Below, one piece after another: positions 18,728 to 27,734 of a stretch of 64,000 bases of DNA (positions within the stretch are counted from its first letter, which is position 1; each line of letters starts with the position of its first letter). The translations under genes were made by a program, and so were the position numbers. Below the pieces are notes generated by a model, which saw only the letters and a list, made by a program, of their open reading frames with translations, had not been told where the DNA came from and ran no database searches. This stretch comes from Leisingera aquaemixtae. Its GTDB lineage: Bacteria; Pseudomonadota; Alphaproteobacteria; Rhodobacterales; Rhodobacteraceae. The stretch spans positions 419,977 to 483,976 of the forward strand of contig NZ_CYSR01000021.1 in NCBI RefSeq assembly GCF_001458395.1. Direction: 5' to 3'.

Positions 18728-19426
18728 TCAGACGCGCTTTTCCAGGAAATCCAGCAGCGTATTCAGAGCCGCCTTGTCCGCTGCCGTGTATTTCGCCACC
18801 CGGCTGCGCCACAGGGTCGCCTGCGACTTCAGCACCAAGCCGTCGCTCAGCAGCTTCAGGTGGTTGGCCCTCAGCGTCTCGCCGGTGGAGGTGATATCGG
18901 CCACCATCTCGGCGGTTTCGTTCTTCACCGTGCCCTCGGTTGCGCCCTGGCTGTCGACCAGCTGGTAATCCGCCACCCCGGCATCGGTCAGGAACTCCCG
19001 CACCAGCCGGTGGTACTTGGTGGCGATCCGCAGCCGGTGGCCATGCTGCGCCCGGAACGCGGAGGCAACCGCGTCCAGATCATCCAGCGTGTCCACGTCG
19101 ATCCAGAACTGCGGCACCGCCAGCACCAGGTCGGCATGGCCGAACCCCAGCTCCGCCAGCTCCTCGACCTGCTGTTCGAACCGCGGCAGCTTCTCCTGCA
19201 CCAGATCGGTGCCGGTAACGCCCAGGTGAATGCGCCCCGCCGCCAGCTCGCGCGGGATCTCCCCCGCCGACAGCAGCACCAGCTCCATGTTCGACACGCC
19301 TTCGACCGCGCCGGCATATTCCCGGTCGGAGCCGGTGCGCGACAGCGTCACGCCGCGCTTGGCAAACCAGTCGAACGTCTTTTCCATCAGCCGCCCCTTG
19401 GACGGCACCCCCAGCTTCAAGGTCAT
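18728..19426 (-). CDS. hisG: ATP phosphoribosyltransferase catalytic subunit (short form)
   Basis: A 232-residue short-form HisG, the first enzyme of histidine synthesis. It lacks the C-terminal regulatory domain of long HisG and so needs HisZ, encoded immediately upstream with a four-base overlap. Family features are LGVPSKGRLME at the N-terminus, AGGRIHLGVTGTDLV-like loops (here AAGRIHLGVTGTDLVQE) and a phosphate-binding loop in DITSTGETLRANHL. Confidence 0.92.
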   Translation of the reverse strand: MTLKLGVPSKGRLMEKTFDWFAKRGVTLSRTGSDREYAGAVEGVSNMELVLLSAGEIPRELAAGRIHLGVTGTDLVQEKLPRFEQQVEELAELGFGHADLVLAVPQFWIDVDTLDDLDAVASAFRAQHGHRLRIATKYHRLVREFLTDAGVADYQLVDSQGATEGTVKNETAEMVADITSTGETLRANHLKLLSDGLVLKSQATLWRSRVAKYTAADKAALNTLLDFLEKRV

Positions 19427-20511
19427 GCGCGGAACTCCTCCAGCTGCAGCATCAGGTCCGGGCGCAGAACGCCGCCCACTGCCGGGATTTCCGCGCCATC
19501 CCCCAGCTGCCGGGTCAGCGCGTCATAGCGCCCGCCGCTGGCCACCGGCGGCAGATCCGGCCGCGCCTCGGCGTAGAAGCCAAAGACAAACCCGTCGTAA
19601 TACTCCATCGAGGTGCGCCCGTAGGAGGCCTCGAAGTCCAGGTTCTCCACATCCACGCCGCGCGCCTTCATCGCTGCGGTGCGCGCATCCAGCCGGTCCA
19701 GCGCCTGGCTGATCTGCGGCAGGTCCACGGCAATGTCGTGCATCTGCTCCAGCGCATAAGGCACCGTTTCCCGCACCGCCATCAGCGCCTCCAGCGCCAG
19801 CAGCTCATGCTCGGCAATCGGCGGCGCCTTGGCATCCTCGCGCAGCGCCTCGACCCGCGCCTGCACTTCCGCCGCGCGGCGCTTGCCCAGCTCCATCGCA
19901 GAGCCGGTCAGATCGCCCTCGGTCGACAGCAGTTTCCTGCGGCTTTCCGGCACCGGGGCACGGCCCGCAAACCGGTCCAGCAAGGAGCGGAACCGGCGCG
20001 GCCGCCAGATGTGCCGCATCAGCGCCGCCTTGCGCTTCTCCGTGGTGTTGAGGCCCTGCACGGCGGCCATCAGAATGCCGATGTCGCCGGTCGCCGCGCG
20101 CAGCGGCAGCCCGCGCACCTGCAGCGCAAACAGCGAAAACACCTCGGCATCCGCCGCCGCCGCATCATTGCGCTCGAACACCTCATAGCCGACCTGCAGA
20201 TACTCGTTGGGCCGGTCCGGAAAATGCTCCTGACGGCGGAACACCTCACCCGAATAGGTATAGCGCGCAGGCTCGGCGCCGTGGCGCATATGCGCCTCCA
20301 CCACCGGCACGGTGAAGTCCGGTCGCAGCATCTGCTCGCCGCGCAGCGCGTCGGTGGTCACATAGGCGCGGGCACGGATGTCCTCGCCATAAAGATCCAG
20401 CAAAGTGCCGGCGGGCTGCAGTAATGGCGTGTCCACCACCTGCGCGCCAGCAGCCTCGAAGCGGACCCGCAGCTGGGCCGCGCGGGCCTGAATGTCAGAG
20501 CGGAGCGTCAT
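19423..20511 (-). CDS. hisZ: ATP phosphoribosyltransferase regulatory subunit
   Basis: A 362-residue paralogue of histidyl-tRNA synthetase without aminoacylation activity that forms the octameric ATP-PRT with HisG. It keeps class II synthetase features such as LRPDFTVPVVEAHMRHG and SGGRYDALTRQLG, but is shorter than HisS and lacks the anticodon-binding domain. It lies between hisS and hisG, with a two-base gap and a four-base overlap. Confidence 0.9.
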   Translation of the reverse strand: MTLRSDIQARAAQLRVRFEAAGAQVVDTPLLQPAGTLLDLYGEDIRARAYVTTDALRGEQMLRPDFTVPVVEAHMRHGAEPARYTYSGEVFRRQEHFPDRPNEYLQVGYEVFERNDAAAADAEVFSLFALQVRGLPLRAATGDIGILMAAVQGLNTTEKRKAALMRHIWRPRRFRSLLDRFAGRAPVPESRRKLLSTEGDLTGSAMELGKRRAAEVQARVEALREDAKAPPIAEHELLALEALMAVRETVPYALEQMHDIAVDLPQISQALDRLDARTAAMKARGVDVENLDFEASYGRTSMEYYDGFVFGFYAEARPDLPPVASGGRYDALTRQLGDGAEIPAVGGVLRPDLMLQLEEFRA

Positions 20512-20513
20512 GA

Positions 20514-22001
20514 TCAGCCCTGCCCGTCCAGGATTTCACGCACCTTTGCCACCAGTTCGCTGCGCGGCACCTCAAACTGGCTCGGGCGTTCCTTCCACTC
20601 TTCCAGGGTGGCGCTTTCGGCGATCTTGGCCCCCAGGATCAGGTCCTTGATCTGCACCACGCCATTGGCTTTCTCGTCGCCGCCTTCGATCACCGCGACC
20701 GGCGAGTTCCGCTTGTCCGCATATTTCAACTGGTTGCCGAAGTTCTTGGGGTTGCCCAGATAGACCTCGGCGCGGATGCCCGCGTTGCGCAGCTCCGCTA
20801 CCATGGCCTGGTAATCCGCCATCCGGTCCCGGTCCATCACGGTCACAACCACCGGGCCGGTGGCCTCGGCGCTCAGCCGCCCCTTGGCATGCAGCGCCGC
20901 CAGCAGCCGGTCGACGCCGACCGAGACCCCCACCGCAGGCACTTCCTGCCCGGTGAAGCGCTTGACCAGCCCGTCATAACGGCCGCCGCCCGAGACTGAG
21001 CCGAACTGCCGCTTGCGGCCCTTCTCGTCGAGGATCTCGAAGGTCAGCTCCGCCTCGAACACCGGGCCGGTGTAATAGCCCAGCCCGCGCACCACCGAGG
21101 GGTCGATCTCGATCCGGTCCTTGCCGTAACCGCCCGCGGCCAGCAGCTCGCCGATCTGCTCCAGCTCGGCAATGCCCTCCTGGCCGATCTTGCTGTCGCC
21201 CACCGCCGCGCGCAGGTTGGCGATGGTGCCCGCCGCCTCCGCCGCCTTGGAGGTCAGGAACGCCAGCACCGGCGCCGCCTGATCGTCCGATAGGCCAACG
21301 CCGTCGATGAAGGCACCGGAGGCATCCAGGCGGCCCTTGGTCAGCAGTTCGCGCACGCCCGCTTCGCCCACCTTGTCGAACTTGTCGATGGTCCGCAGCA
21401 CGTCGTCGCGCTTGGCATCACCGTCGCCCAGGCCCATCGCCTCCAGCACGCCGTTCAGAACCTTGCGGTTGTTGACCCGCACCAGGTAATCGCCACGCGG
21501 AATACCGACGGTCTCCAGCGTGTCGGACAGCATCGCGCAGATCTCCGCGTCGGCAGCCATCGAGGCGCTGCCCACAGTATCCGCATCACACTGATAAAAC
21601 TGGCGGAACCGGCCCGGCCCCGGCTTCTCGTTGCGCCAGACCGGCCCCATCGCATAGCGGCGGTAGGGCGTCGGCAGGTCGTTGCGGTGCTGCGCGTAAA
21701 CCCGCGCCAAGGGCGCCGTCAGGTCATAGCGCAGCGCCATCCAATCACCGTTGCCGTCGTCCTCGGTCTCCTGCCAGGCAAAGACACCCTCATTCGGGCG
21801 GTCCACATCGGGCAGGAATTTGCCCAGCGCCTCAACGGTTTCCACCGCCGAGGACTCCAGCGCCTCGAACCCGTAATGATGATACACACCCGCGATGGCC
21901 CGCAGCATCTCGCTGCGCTGGGTCACCTCCGCACCGAAATAGTCACGGAACCCCTTCGGCGTCTGCGCCTTGGGGCGGGGCTGTTTCTTCACTTTGGCCA
22001 T
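20514..22001 (-). CDS. hisS: histidyl-tRNA synthetase
   Basis: A 495-residue class II synthetase charging tRNA-His. Motif 2 ([19 protein letters not shown]), the HisA loop ([12 protein letters not shown]) and motif 3 ([11 protein letters not shown]) are seen, followed by the anticodon-binding domain ([13 protein letters not shown]). The start at 22001 ([10 protein letters not shown]) is preferred because GAGGAGG lies six bases before it. The frame is open for 10 more codons upstream. It leads the hisS-hisZ-hisG operon. Confidence 0.94.
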   Translation of the reverse strand: MAKVKKQPRPKAQTPKGFRDYFGAEVTQRSEMLRAIAGVYHHYGFEALESSAVETVEALGKFLPDVDRPNEGVFAWQETEDDGNGDWMALRYDLTAPLARVYAQHRNDLPTPYRRYAMGPVWRNEKPGPGRFRQFYQCDADTVGSASMAADAEICAMLSDTLETVGIPRGDYLVRVNNRKVLNGVLEAMGLGDGDAKRDDVLRTIDKFDKVGEAGVRELLTKGRLDASGAFIDGVGLSDDQAAPVLAFLTSKAAEAAGTIANLRAAVGDSKIGQEGIAELEQIGELLAAGGYGKDRIEIDPSVVRGLGYYTGPVFEAELTFEILDEKGRKRQFGSVSGGGRYDGLVKRFTGQEVPAVGVSVGVDRLLAALHAKGRLSAEATGPVVVTVMDRDRMADYQAMVAELRNAGIRAEVYLGNPKNFGNQLKYADKRNSPVAVIEGGDEKANGVVQIKDLILGAKIAESATLEEWKERPSQFEVPRSELVAKVREILDGQG

Positions 22002-22115
22002 CTGAGGCCTCCTCACGGGTAGCGGTTTCACTCGCCCGGCGGTCTAGCGGAAGCGGGCCGCAACAGCAAGACGAAGGCGGCGGAGGCAACGCCGCAGTTC
22101 ATCATTGAGACATAA

Positions 22116-22179
22116 GGGCTGCGCCACCCCGTGGGGGGGCGGGTCATGCCGGAGGCATGCTTTCAGCATGACGCAGCCC
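22116..22179. repeat. palindromic intergenic element (family 2)
   Basis: The outer arms GGGCTGCG (22116-22123) and CGCAGCCC (22172-22179) are complementary. Inside is a core with GCCGGAGGC followed by the hairpin CATGCT-TTC-AGCATG (22156-22170). The same core occurs inside the broken transposase at 48645-48673 and 48931-48960. Confidence 0.7.
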
Positions 22180-22255
22180 GGCCTCCCGGCGGGGCGGTCC
22201 TTTGCTTTTCAACTCCGCTCCTTTAAGAGCAGCTGCAGAACCCAGGAGACACCTC

Positions 22256-22450
22256 ATGCAGCATCTGGAAGAGCAAATCGCCCACCTGACCCGCAGCGTG
22301 GAGGAGATGAGCGATGTGATCGCCCGCCAGCAGCAGGAGATCGAGGTGCTGACCCGCCGCGTCGCCATGCTGATGCAGCGCGAGGCCGAACGCCAGCAGG
22401 ACGGCGGCGGCGGCGTGGTCTTCGCCGACGAACGCCCGCCGCATTACTGA
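22256..22450 (+). CDS. slyX: SlyX family protein
   Basis: A 64-residue, mostly coiled-coil protein (heptads through LEEQIAHLTRSVEEMSDVIA and IEVLTRRVAML) ending in DERPPHY, the tail common in SlyX proteins. The ATG at 22256 follows CAGGAGA. Function is not firmly known in the family. It stands alone between hisS and the histidine kinase. Confidence 0.75.
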   Translation: MQHLEEQIAHLTRSVEEMSDVIARQQQEIEVLTRRVAMLMQREAERQQDGGGGVVFADERPPHY

Positions 22451-22518
22451 CGCCTGCAGCAAACGGCGGAAGCATTTTCTAATAAGATCGCTGCCCGGAG
22501 CGCCTGGCCTGCCCAGGC

Positions 22519-23754
22519 CTAGGCCAAGCCAAAGCCCTGTGCCGTCAGGCGCGTGGCAAGCTGCACGTTCTCGGCCTGGCTCTCCCCTTCGGCTAGGGCC
22601 GACAGCGGAACGTCCAGCTCATAGATCAGCTTGCCGCCCTCCACCGTCCGGCTGGCCTCCCCCTGCAGCATGGATGGCACGATCTGGGTCAGCAGCCGGG
22701 TGCCGAACCCGGTTCTTCCGGTGCCGTTCACCGGCATGCCCGGTTCATGGCAAAGATCCTCTTCCCACCGCAGCCGCAGGCGGTTCTGCGCGCCGTCCTC
22801 CCCGCGGACAGACCAGGACACGCGGATCCGCGCGTCTTCGCCATCAGCCGAACCGTATTTCTGCGCATTGGTCGCCAGTTCGTGCAGCGCCAGGCTGATC
22901 TGCTGCGCCGCTTCCGAACCGGTCTTCACCTCGGGACCGCTGACCGTCATCCTGTCGCCGAAGCTCAGCAGCACCGGCTCCAGCTGCGCCCGGACCACGC
23001 TTCCCAGATCCGCCGAAGCGCCGGAGGGCTCCTGCATGACGGTCTGGGTGGCAGAGGCCAGCGCGTTCAGGCGCCCGGTGAAGGTGCTGACGAAGTCGGT
23101 CACGTCCGAGACGCCGCGCGCGCTTTGCCGCGCCATCGACGAGACCACCGCAATCATGTTGTGGCTCCGGTGCACCGCTTCCCGCGCCGTCACCGCCAGT
23201 TTGGCATTGACGTCCCGCAGTTCGGCGGTGCGTTTCTCGACCAGGACTTCCAGCTCATCCCGGGCCTGCCGCAGCACGTCCAGGGTCTCCTCATGCGCGG
23301 CCACTTCCTCCAGCAGCCTGCCGTTGACATGCTCCAGTTCGCGGCGGCTCGGTATCGCGACAAGCACCGGAACCAGCTTGAACAACACCACCGCGGTGGT
23401 TGCCGAGACCAGCGCGGTGGCCAGCTTCAACAGGCCTTGCGCCGGATAGGCCGGCCACCAAAGCGTCAGGATGGACACCGCATGGGTCAGGCCGCACAGA
23501 AGAATGAAGGAGGCAAACAGCAGCACCAGCCCGCGGTGTTTCAAGTCCTTGCGCTGGCGCAAAACCTTGAACAGGGCCAAGGGGATGGCAAAATAGGCGA
23601 GGAAGATCAGAAGGTCAGAGCCGGCCCAAAGGATCAGCAGCCAGGGTTCCCAAAGCAGGCACATGCCGTGCGGCATGTACTCCCCGAAATCCAACAATGT
23701 TTGCACTGCGGCACTCTCCAGTCCTATGGCGGAACCGATGTCGGCCTGAACCAT
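22519..23754 (-). CDS. HWE-type sensor histidine kinase with ethylene-receptor-like membrane domain
   Basis: A 411-residue kinase. Residues 37-130 hold hydrophobic helices that match the ethylene-binding domain of plant ETR1. Asp47, Tyr54, Pro58, Ile84, Cys87 and His91 have the same spacing as ETR1 Asp25, Tyr32, Pro36, Ile62, Cys65 and His69, with CGLTH in place of CGATH. The next helix (LATALVSATTAVVLFKLVP) also resembles ETR1. A coiled coil follows, then the phosphoacceptor region EAVHRSHNMIAVVSS, the N-box ALHELATNAQKYG and the WEE/GFGTRLL region of HWE kinases. A TTG at 23766 is an alternative start. No response regulator is adjacent. Confidence 0.8.
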   Translation of the reverse strand: MVQADIGSAIGLESAAVQTLLDFGEYMPHGMCLLWEPWLLILWAGSDLLIFLAYFAIPLALFKVLRQRKDLKHRGLVLLFASFILLCGLTHAVSILTLWWPAYPAQGLLKLATALVSATTAVVLFKLVPVLVAIPSRRELEHVNGRLLEEVAAHEETLDVLRQARDELEVLVEKRTAELRDVNAKLAVTAREAVHRSHNMIAVVSSMARQSARGVSDVTDFVSTFTGRLNALASATQTVMQEPSGASADLGSVVRAQLEPVLLSFGDRMTVSGPEVKTGSEAAQQISLALHELATNAQKYGSADGEDARIRVSWSVRGEDGAQNRLRLRWEEDLCHEPGMPVNGTGRTGFGTRLLTQIVPSMLQGEASRTVEGGKLIYELDVPLSALAEGESQAENVQLATRLTAQGFGLA

Positions 23755-23865
23755 CTGAATATGCAACGCGGTCAGCGCGGCATAAGTTGCTAATTTTATT
23801 TCACGCGCAAGGCCGCACGGCAGCCGCAGCCCTCCCGCCGGAGGCGCCGGGCGCCTCGCGCAGCC

Positions 23866-26800
23866 TCAAATCTCCTCTACATCCATCACGCCGTCCAGCG
23901 ATTTCAGCGCCCCCTTGATCTGCGGATTGATCGGGAACGCCTGGCCCAGATCCATCTCCACATCACCGGGCAGGCCGGGGTCCTGCAGGTACATGTAGAC
24001 CTCGCCGCGCGATGCGTTGCGGGCCGCCGCCTTGGCATCCTCCAGCACCTGCGCCACGGTTCCGACGGCGCCGGCATCGCTCAGATACACCCGCAGCGAA
24101 CTGCGCCCGGCATCTGCTATGGCGCTGTCCACCGGCCCGACCGATCGCACCAGCAGTTTCAGCTGGTCGCTCTCCATCGTCGCCTCGGCGGTGATCACCA
24201 CCTTGGCGCCGGTCTCCAGGAACTCGCGGGACTTCTCCAGCACCTCGGAAAACAGCGTCACCTCATAGGCGCCCGAAGGGTCGCTGAGCTGGGCAAACGC
24301 AAAGCGGTTGCCGCGGGCTGACTTCCGCTCCTGCCGCCCGGCCACCACGCCCGCCATCTTGGCCATGAAGGGCCCGCGCTCGGCCTTGGCGGTGACCTCG
24401 TCCAGCGTCATCACCTTCTTGCGTTTCAGCGCCGGCATGTAGTCGTCCAGCGGATGTCCCGACAGGTAAAAGCCGATCGCCTTGAATTCCTCGCTCAGCC
24501 GCTCGGCAGGCAGCCAGTCCGGCACATTGGGCAGCCGCGGCTCCGGCAGGTCCTCGCCCGCCTCGCCGAACAGCGACACCTGGCTGGAGTTGCGCTGATC
24601 ATGCACGGCGGCGGAATAGTCCACCAGCGCGCCCAGGCTCTCAAACACCCGGCGGCGGTTGGAGTCCAGCTGGTCAAAGGCCCCCGCCCGCGCCAGCATT
24701 TCCAAGGGCCGCTTGCCGACCTTTTTCAGGTTCACCCGACGGGCAAAGTCGAAGACATTGACAAAGGGTTTTTCCCGCCCGTCCTCGTTGCGCGCCTCGG
24801 CAACCAGCCGCATCACGTCCAGACCGACGTTCTTCAGCGCGCCCAGCGCATAGACCAGCTCGCCGTTCACCACGTTGAAGGTCGCCAGCGAGCGGTTGAC
24901 GCAGGGCGGCACGTATTTCAGCCCCAGCCCCTTCTTCACTTCCTCGAAGTAGATCGCCAGCTTGTCAGTCAGGTGAATATCGCAGTTCATGACGCCGGCC
25001 ATGAATTCGACCGGGTGGTTCGCCTTCAGCCAGCCGGTCTGATAGCTCACCACCGCATAGGCCGCCGCGTGCGATTTGTTGAAGCCGTAGTTGGCGAATT
25101 TCTCCAGAAGGTCGAACACCTCCGAGGCCTTCTTGGCGGGAACCCCGTTCTCCGCCGCGCCCTTTTCGAACTTCGGGCGTTCGGCGTCCATCGCCTCCTT
25201 GATCTTCTTACCCATCGCCCGGCGCAGAAGGTCAGCACCGCCCAGCGTATAGTTCGCCATCACCTGGGCGATCTGCATCACCTGTTCCTGATAGACGATG
25301 ATGCCCTGGGTTTCCTCCAGGATGTGGTCGATCAGCGGGTGGACAGAGGTGATCTCGCGCTGGCCGTTCTTCACCTCGCAATAGACCGGGATGTTTTCCA
25401 TCGGGCCGGGACGGTACAGCGCCACCAGCGCCACGATGTCCTCGATACAGGTGGGCTTCATGCGCTTCAGCGCATCCATCATGCCGGTGGATTCCACCTG
25501 GAACACCGCCACCGTCTTGGCGCGGGAATACAGGTCGTAGGTGACCTTGTCATCCAGCGGAATGGCGTTGATCTGGTTCTCCGCCCCCTCCGGCGGATCA
25601 TAAAGCTTGGTCCCGTCGGCGGCGATATGCAGGTCGCGCCCTGACTGGAAGATCAGATCCATCGCGTTCTGAATCACGGTCAGGGTCTTGAGGCCGAGGA
25701 AGTCGAACTTCACCAGCCCCGCCTGCTCCACCCATTTCATGTTGAACTGGGTCGCGGGCATGTCGGACCGCGGATCGCGGTAAAGCGGCACCAGCGCATC
25801 CAGCGGCCGGTCGCCGATCACCACGCCCGCCGCGTGAGTACCGGCAGAGCGCAACAGCCCCTCGACCTGCTGGCCATAGGTCAGCAGCCGGTCCACCACC
25901 GGCTCATTGCGGGCTTCCTCGCTCAGCCGCGGCTCTTCCTTCAGCGCGTCGGCGATGGACATCGGCTTCACGCCCTCGACCGGGATCAGCTTCGACAGCC
26001 GGTCTACCTGGCCATAGGGCATCTGCAGAACCCGCCCCATGTCGCGCACCGCCGCCTTGGACAGAAGCGCGCCAAAGGTGATGATCTGCCCGACTTTATC
26101 CCTGCCGTATTTCTCCTGCACGTATTTGATCACCTCTTCCCGGCGGTCCATGCAGAAGTCGATGTCGAAGTCGGGCATCGACACCCGCTCCGGGTTCAGG
26201 AAGCGTTCGAACAGCAGCGAGTAGCGCAGCGGGTCAAGGTCGGTGATGGTCAGCGCATAGGCCACCAGCGAGCCCGCACCGGACCCCCGCCCCGGCCCCA
26301 CCGGAATGTCGTGGTCCTTGGCCCACTGGATAAAGTCGGCAACGATCAGGAAGTAACCCGGGAACCCCATGCCCTCGATGATGCCCAGCTCGAAGTCGAG
26401 CCGCGCCTGGTATTCCTCGACGCTCACCGCGTGCGGGATCACCGCCAGACGCTGCTGCAGGCCCTCGTTGGCGATGCGGCGCAGCTCGGCCACCTCGTCA
26501 TCAGCGAACTTCGGCAGGATCGGGTCGCGCCTATAGGCCATGAAGGCGCAGCGCTTGGCGATCTCCACGGTGTTCTCAATCGCCTCGGGCAGGTCGGCAA
26601 ACAGCGCAACCATTTCCTCCTGGCTTTTGAAGTAATGCTGCGCGGTCAGGCGCCTGCGCGGCTCCGCCTGATCGACATAGGCGCCCTCGGCGATGCAGAT
26701 CATCGCGTCATGCGCCTCGAACATCTCCGTGCTGGGGAAATAGACGTCATTGGTGGCGACCAGCGGCAGGCCCATGGCATAGGCCATTTCCACATGGCCG

Positions 26801-27378
26801 CGCTCTGTCTGTTTCTCCGCCTCCGGCTGGCCGTGCTCGCCCGGATGGCGCTGCAGCTCGACGTACAGCCGGTCCGGAAAGATCGCCTTCAGCCGCTGCA
26901 TCAGCGCTTCCGCCGCCGGGCGCTGGCCCATCTGCAACAGCCGCCCAACCGGCCCGTCCGGCCCGCCGCTCAGGCAGATCACGCCTTCGGAATGGCTCTC
27001 CAGCTCCTCCAGCGTCACATACGGCAGCTCGCCCCCCTGCCGCAGATACAGGCAAGAGTTCAGCTTCATCAGATGCTCATACCCGGCCTCGCTCTGGGCC
27101 AGCAGCACCAGCGGCGCGGGCGGCTTGGGCCTTTCGCCGGGCGCCGGCTCGGTGAACCGCAGATCGACCTGGCAGCCGATGATCGGCTGCACCCCGGCGC
27201 CGCTCGCCGACACCGAAAACTCCAGCGCCGAGAACAGGTTGTTGGTATCGGTCACCGCAATCGCGGGCATGCCGTGCGTCTTGCACAGGTCCGGCAGCTT
27301 CTTCAGCCGCACGGCCCCCTCCAGCAGAGAGTATTCGGTATGGGTGCGCAGATGAATGAATCGGGGAGAGCTTGTCAT
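23866..27378 (-). CDS. dnaE: DNA polymerase III alpha subunit
   Basis: A 1170-residue replicative polymerase. It has the N-terminal PHP domain (HLRTHTEYSLLEGA), catalytic aspartates in PDFDIDFCMDRREEV plus a third in the palm, GRGSGAGSLVAYALTITDLDPL, the helix-hairpin-helix region and a C-terminal OB fold (AGVVAGRQERKSARGNRFAF). The length is normal for DnaE1. It is a single gene, divergent from xdhA. Confidence 0.95.
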   Translation of the reverse strand: MTSSPRFIHLRTHTEYSLLEGAVRLKKLPDLCKTHGMPAIAVTDTNNLFSALEFSVSASGAGVQPIIGCQVDLRFTEPAPGERPKPPAPLVLLAQSEAGYEHLMKLNSCLYLRQGGELPYVTLEELESHSEGVICLSGGPDGPVGRLLQMGQRPAAEALMQRLKAIFPDRLYVELQRHPGEHGQPEAEKQTERGHVEMAYAMGLPLVATNDVYFPSTEMFEAHDAMICIAEGAYVDQAEPRRRLTAQHYFKSQEEMVALFADLPEAIENTVEIAKRCAFMAYRRDPILPKFADDEVAELRRIANEGLQQRLAVIPHAVSVEEYQARLDFELGIIEGMGFPGYFLIVADFIQWAKDHDIPVGPGRGSGAGSLVAYALTITDLDPLRYSLLFERFLNPERVSMPDFDIDFCMDRREEVIKYVQEKYGRDKVGQIITFGALLSKAAVRDMGRVLQMPYGQVDRLSKLIPVEGVKPMSIADALKEEPRLSEEARNEPVVDRLLTYGQQVEGLLRSAGTHAAGVVIGDRPLDALVPLYRDPRSDMPATQFNMKWVEQAGLVKFDFLGLKTLTVIQNAMDLIFQSGRDLHIAADGTKLYDPPEGAENQINAIPLDDKVTYDLYSRAKTVAVFQVESTGMMDALKRMKPTCIEDIVALVALYRPGPMENIPVYCEVKNGQREITSVHPLIDHILEETQGIIVYQEQVMQIAQVMANYTLGGADLLRRAMGKKIKEAMDAERPKFEKGAAENGVPAKKASEVFDLLEKFANYGFNKSHAAAYAVVSYQTGWLKANHPVEFMAGVMNCDIHLTDKLAIYFEEVKKGLGLKYVPPCVNRSLATFNVVNGELVYALGALKNVGLDVMRLVAEARNEDGREKPFVNVFDFARRVNLKKVGKRPLEMLARAGAFDQLDSNRRRVFESLGALVDYSAAVHDQRNSSQVSLFGEAGEDLPEPRLPNVPDWLPAERLSEEFKAIGFYLSGHPLDDYMPALKRKKVMTLDEVTAKAERGPFMAKMAGVVAGRQERKSARGNRFAFAQLSDPSGAYEVTLFSEVLEKSREFLETGAKVVITAEATMESDQLKLLVRSVGPVDSAIADAGRSSLRVYLSDAGAVGTVAQVLEDAKAAARNASRGEVYMYLQDPGLPGDVEMDLGQAFPINPQIKGALKSLDGVMDVEEI

Positions 27379-27734
27379 GCCGCCACGCTATCGTATTGCC
27401 GCAGCGGGGTGAACGGGCGAACTGCACGGCCCGTCTCCCGGAATAGTGGAACGGTCCGCGGATATTTTCAGGATTTTTTTGAAGCTGTTTCGCGCCCCAG
27501 CCGCGGCAACCGCAAAGATACGGCTAAAAGGCATAAAAAATAACGGCATAGCCTCAAATTGCGCAACTTTATTGCGCCGCAGAATACTGCAGTGCGGCGG
27601 CGGTTTTCCTTGCTTTGACAAGGGGATGCTCCCTAGGCTGGTACCGCAAGCAATAAACAGCCCGCCGCGCCTTCTACGCCGCATCGAAGGGTGGCACATC
27701 GGGTCAACGGGGTAACGCGGCGGGTCTCGGGAAG
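27379..27734. other. dnaE-xdhA divergent intergenic region
   Basis: Both genes must be transcribed from here. A TTGACA (27615-27620) on the + strand could be the -35 of xdhA, but no convincing -10 follows. An inverted repeat CGCCGCA (27575-27581) / TGCGGCG (27593-27599) with an 11-base spacer is a possible operator. Nothing else recognised. Confidence 0.35.
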
